Source of the DNA: Ilyonectria destructans
Lineage: Eukaryota; Ascomycota; Sordariomycetes; Hypocreales; Nectriaceae
Reading direction: 5' to 3'
Assembly: GCA_020740775.1 (NCBI GenBank)
Contig: JAHEWK010000020.1
Location: forward strand, 372,001-436,000
DNA: 64,000 nt
The position numbers and the translations under genes are program-made. Shown here one piece after another: positions 62,641-64,000 of the stretch (the first letter of the stretch is position 1; every line of letters begins with the position of its first letter). Under the pieces are notes generated by a model that did not search any database, was not told the origin of the DNA, and saw only the letters and a list, made by a program, of their open reading frames with translations.

Positions 62641-62875
62641 CAGGGAACGCAGTGATATCATAGAAGAGTTCAATTAATACAATATCATGCCGTTATAGCT
62701 GTATCTCATATTCTTATATAAGTGACTACCGAGTCTACTTCACTCTGTATATGAACTTAATAACAACTTCGTCAAATCAAGCCATTAAATTACCAAAGCT
62801 ATACTCGGAGATTCGTCTTTTCTTTCTCTTTCAAATGATATACAGCAATTGCGTCTCCTGTTACTCGTGCAAATT
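62641..62875. other. short gap
   Basis: AT-rich, nothing recognised. Confidence 0.3.
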
Positions 62876-63235
62876 TCAGCAGGAGGCATTCTTATCTCCA
62901 TATACTCTTGCCTGTACTTCGAGATCTCTTTCAGCGGCATCCCAGATATCTCGCATCCCTCGCCGCCCTGAGAAAGGCTGCTCTGCCATCTCAATCCCTA
63001 CATTCTGTTCAACTCTCTCATTCTCAGCTTTATCCCAATCAAGATAACTCATCATTTCCTCCTTGGTCCAGTCTCTGATGCGATTTCCCGCCCTACAACG
63101 ACTCCCCATTTGCTTGTAGTTGAGGCACCATTCATATTCTGCTTTGCTGTAACGTAGAGGCAGCCCCATAGCCTTACGGTATTGCTGATTAGTCTTGAGG
63201 GCCCCCTGAGGTAATGTGGTATACCCAAGGCTCAG
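62876..63235 (-). pseudogene. MULE-associated C-terminal/accessory domain relic
   Basis: Minus strand: KTNQQYRKAMGLPLRYSKAE, YEWCLNYKQMGSRC, WTKEEMMSYLDWDKAENERV, RRGMRDIWDAAERDLEVQA. The KTNQQYRKAMGLPLRYSK block is identical to the end of the MULE transposase frame near 15,190-15,240, and the following part matches its decayed counterpart at 14,535-14,660. The similarity breaks at about 63,232, where the hAT element begins. Confidence 0.65.
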
Positions 63236-64000
63236 AACCACTACACCCACTCACATTTGGACCAAGTAGAGTGGATGTACGATTTTTTAGGCAATTACCT
63301 AGTGGATGTAATACATATTCGGCTGGAGTGGAATGGACGTACACACGTGGATTTATAAGTGGATTTATAAGTGGATTTTTGAGGCTATTCACAACCTCGT
63401 CGGTGCCTATTCAGCCTCACTTTCAGAGGTTGACACTAACTCTTCAGCCTGTTGCTGCTGTGATAAATCGTCAACCTCGCTGGCGCTGTCCTCGCCCTCC
63501 AATAGCCATTTTGACTCAGCAAGCGCCAGCTCGTCGTCGCTTAGAGTCGCACAACCGGCATCCAGCTTACTTTCAACGTGTGACTTAAGCAATGGATCTA
63601 GGTCCTTGATAACGCCAGCACGGTACCAAGAGCGTAAAACCTGACAAATGGCGATAATCTCAGCATCTAGGTCAGTTCGCAACCCCGAGATCATCTTGCC
63701 AGCAGCTGAAAATAACCTCTCACACTCGGCTGACATCGGTTGGATTGTCAGGAAGTCCAAGGCCATCCTGGATAACCGAGGATATCTACTTTGCTTAGTG
63801 ATCCAGTAACCAATTGGATCACGAACGTCGCCGCCGCTGGCCTCACGATCCGTCTGCCACGCTTGGTACTCATCACCAACAATAGCTGCTGCGGAGGTTG
63901 GTGTTGAGCTTGGCAGACGGCTGTTCTTCTCGAAGGGGTTGAAAAACCGAGGTCTTTTTGCTGGTGGCTCGTCATCGCCTCTGCTGCTGCTGGATCTAAC
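63236..64000 (-). mobile_element. hAT transposon, 3' part, runs out of the window
   Basis: It contains the C-terminus of a hAT transposase. Between the stop codon and the MULE-derived relic are GTGGATTTATAA and GTGGATG words repeated near 63,281-63,375, resembling hAT subterminal repeats. It appears inserted into the MULE accessory relic. The other end and the 8-bp target duplication are outside the window. Confidence 0.6.
63407..64000 (-). CDS. hAT transposase, C-terminal part including dimerisation domain
   Basis: One frame is open from the window edge to a stop at 63,407-63,409. It carries RPRFFNPFEKNSRLP, then DEYQAWQTDRE, DPIGYWITKQSRYPRLSRMA and LDFLTIQPMSAECERLFSAA, the hAT C-terminal dimerisation signature (W-x-x-x, YP-x-LS-x-x-A-x-D-x-L-x-I-x-x-x-S-x-x-x-ERLFS-x-A). 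It ends in an acidic tail. About 197 codons are visible; the zinc finger and catalytic core would lie beyond 64,000. No lesion is visible in this part. Confidence 0.8.
   Translation of the reverse strand, partial: VRSSSSRGDDEPPAKRPRFFNPFEKNSRLPSSTPTSAAAIVGDEYQAWQTDREASGGDVRDPIGYWITKQSRYPRLSRMALDFLTIQPMSAECERLFSAAGKMISGLRTDLDAEIIAICQVLRSWYRAGVIKDLDPLLKSHVESKLDAGCATLSDDELALAESKWLLEGEDSASEVDDLSQQQQAEELVSTSESEAE

Overview
The window looks like a transposon-rich accessory or subtelomeric region of a filamentous ascomycete (Pezizomycotina, probably a Sordariomycete). The evidence is short GT-AG introns of about 50-65 nt, fungal gene families (NACHT/WD40 NOD-like receptors, a MARVEL protein, F-box protein, Kex2-processed repeat protein, PGAP4-like transferase), and fungal element classes (Tad-type LINE, MULE, pogo/Fot1-like, hAT, Helitron, Crypton-like, a mimp-like MITE). 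No species call is possible. Many ordinary genes carry one or two single-base frameshifts or nonsense codons.

Layout. 1-8,700: LINE 3' tails, a broken NACHT-ankyrin receptor fragment, an intact aegerolysin/ET79-like gene, kinase and membrane-protein relics, a Helitron Rep relic and an intact three-exon MARVEL gene. 8,743-23,761: one 15.0-kb nested unit. It is a MULE with perfect 78-bp terminal inverted repeats (TIRs) and a 9-bp target-site duplication (TSD). Inside are a decayed MULE transposase split by a 443-bp solo LTR, and two essentially identical full-length LINEs in opposite orientation, each with its own TSD. 24,023-25,291: F-box gene. 25,465-28,403: complete pogo-type element with 83-bp TIRs. 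29,727-29,826: long GTA microsatellite. 30,378-30,995: secreted tandem-repeat protein with three KR sites. 32,800-35,000: methyltransferase relic and a PGAP4-like gene with one inserted base. 36,870-39,470: relic of a large, probably element-encoded protein. 39,576-40,176: small Cys-containing gene with one intron. 41,484-44,515: relics of an NRPS-like/ferredoxin-reductase-type gene and of an enoyl-CoA hydratase. 45,095-47,209: second pogo-type element. 47,413-49,942: GC-rich Crypton-like tyrosine recombinase with nonsense codons. 51,090-58,794: NOD-like receptor cluster. 59,219-59,523: mimp-like MITE. 60,886-64,000: pogo fragment cut by a second LTR copy, an unknown element-type ORF, a MULE accessory relic and the 3' part of a hAT transposase.

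Most notable system. 51,090-58,794 resembles the NWD2/HET-S amyloid-signalling arrangement known from Podospora. Two apparently intact NACHT-WD40 receptors, in opposite orientation, each begin with a short HET-s-related amyloid motif (HRAM-like). Between them lies a decayed HeLo-domain gene whose C-terminus still shows two HET-s-like R1/R2 motifs. One receptor has nine nearly identical 42-residue WD40 repeats and the other only one. A third receptor N-terminal fragment with the motif lies at 51,090-51,215. The receptors therefore seem to have outlived their cell-death effector at this locus.
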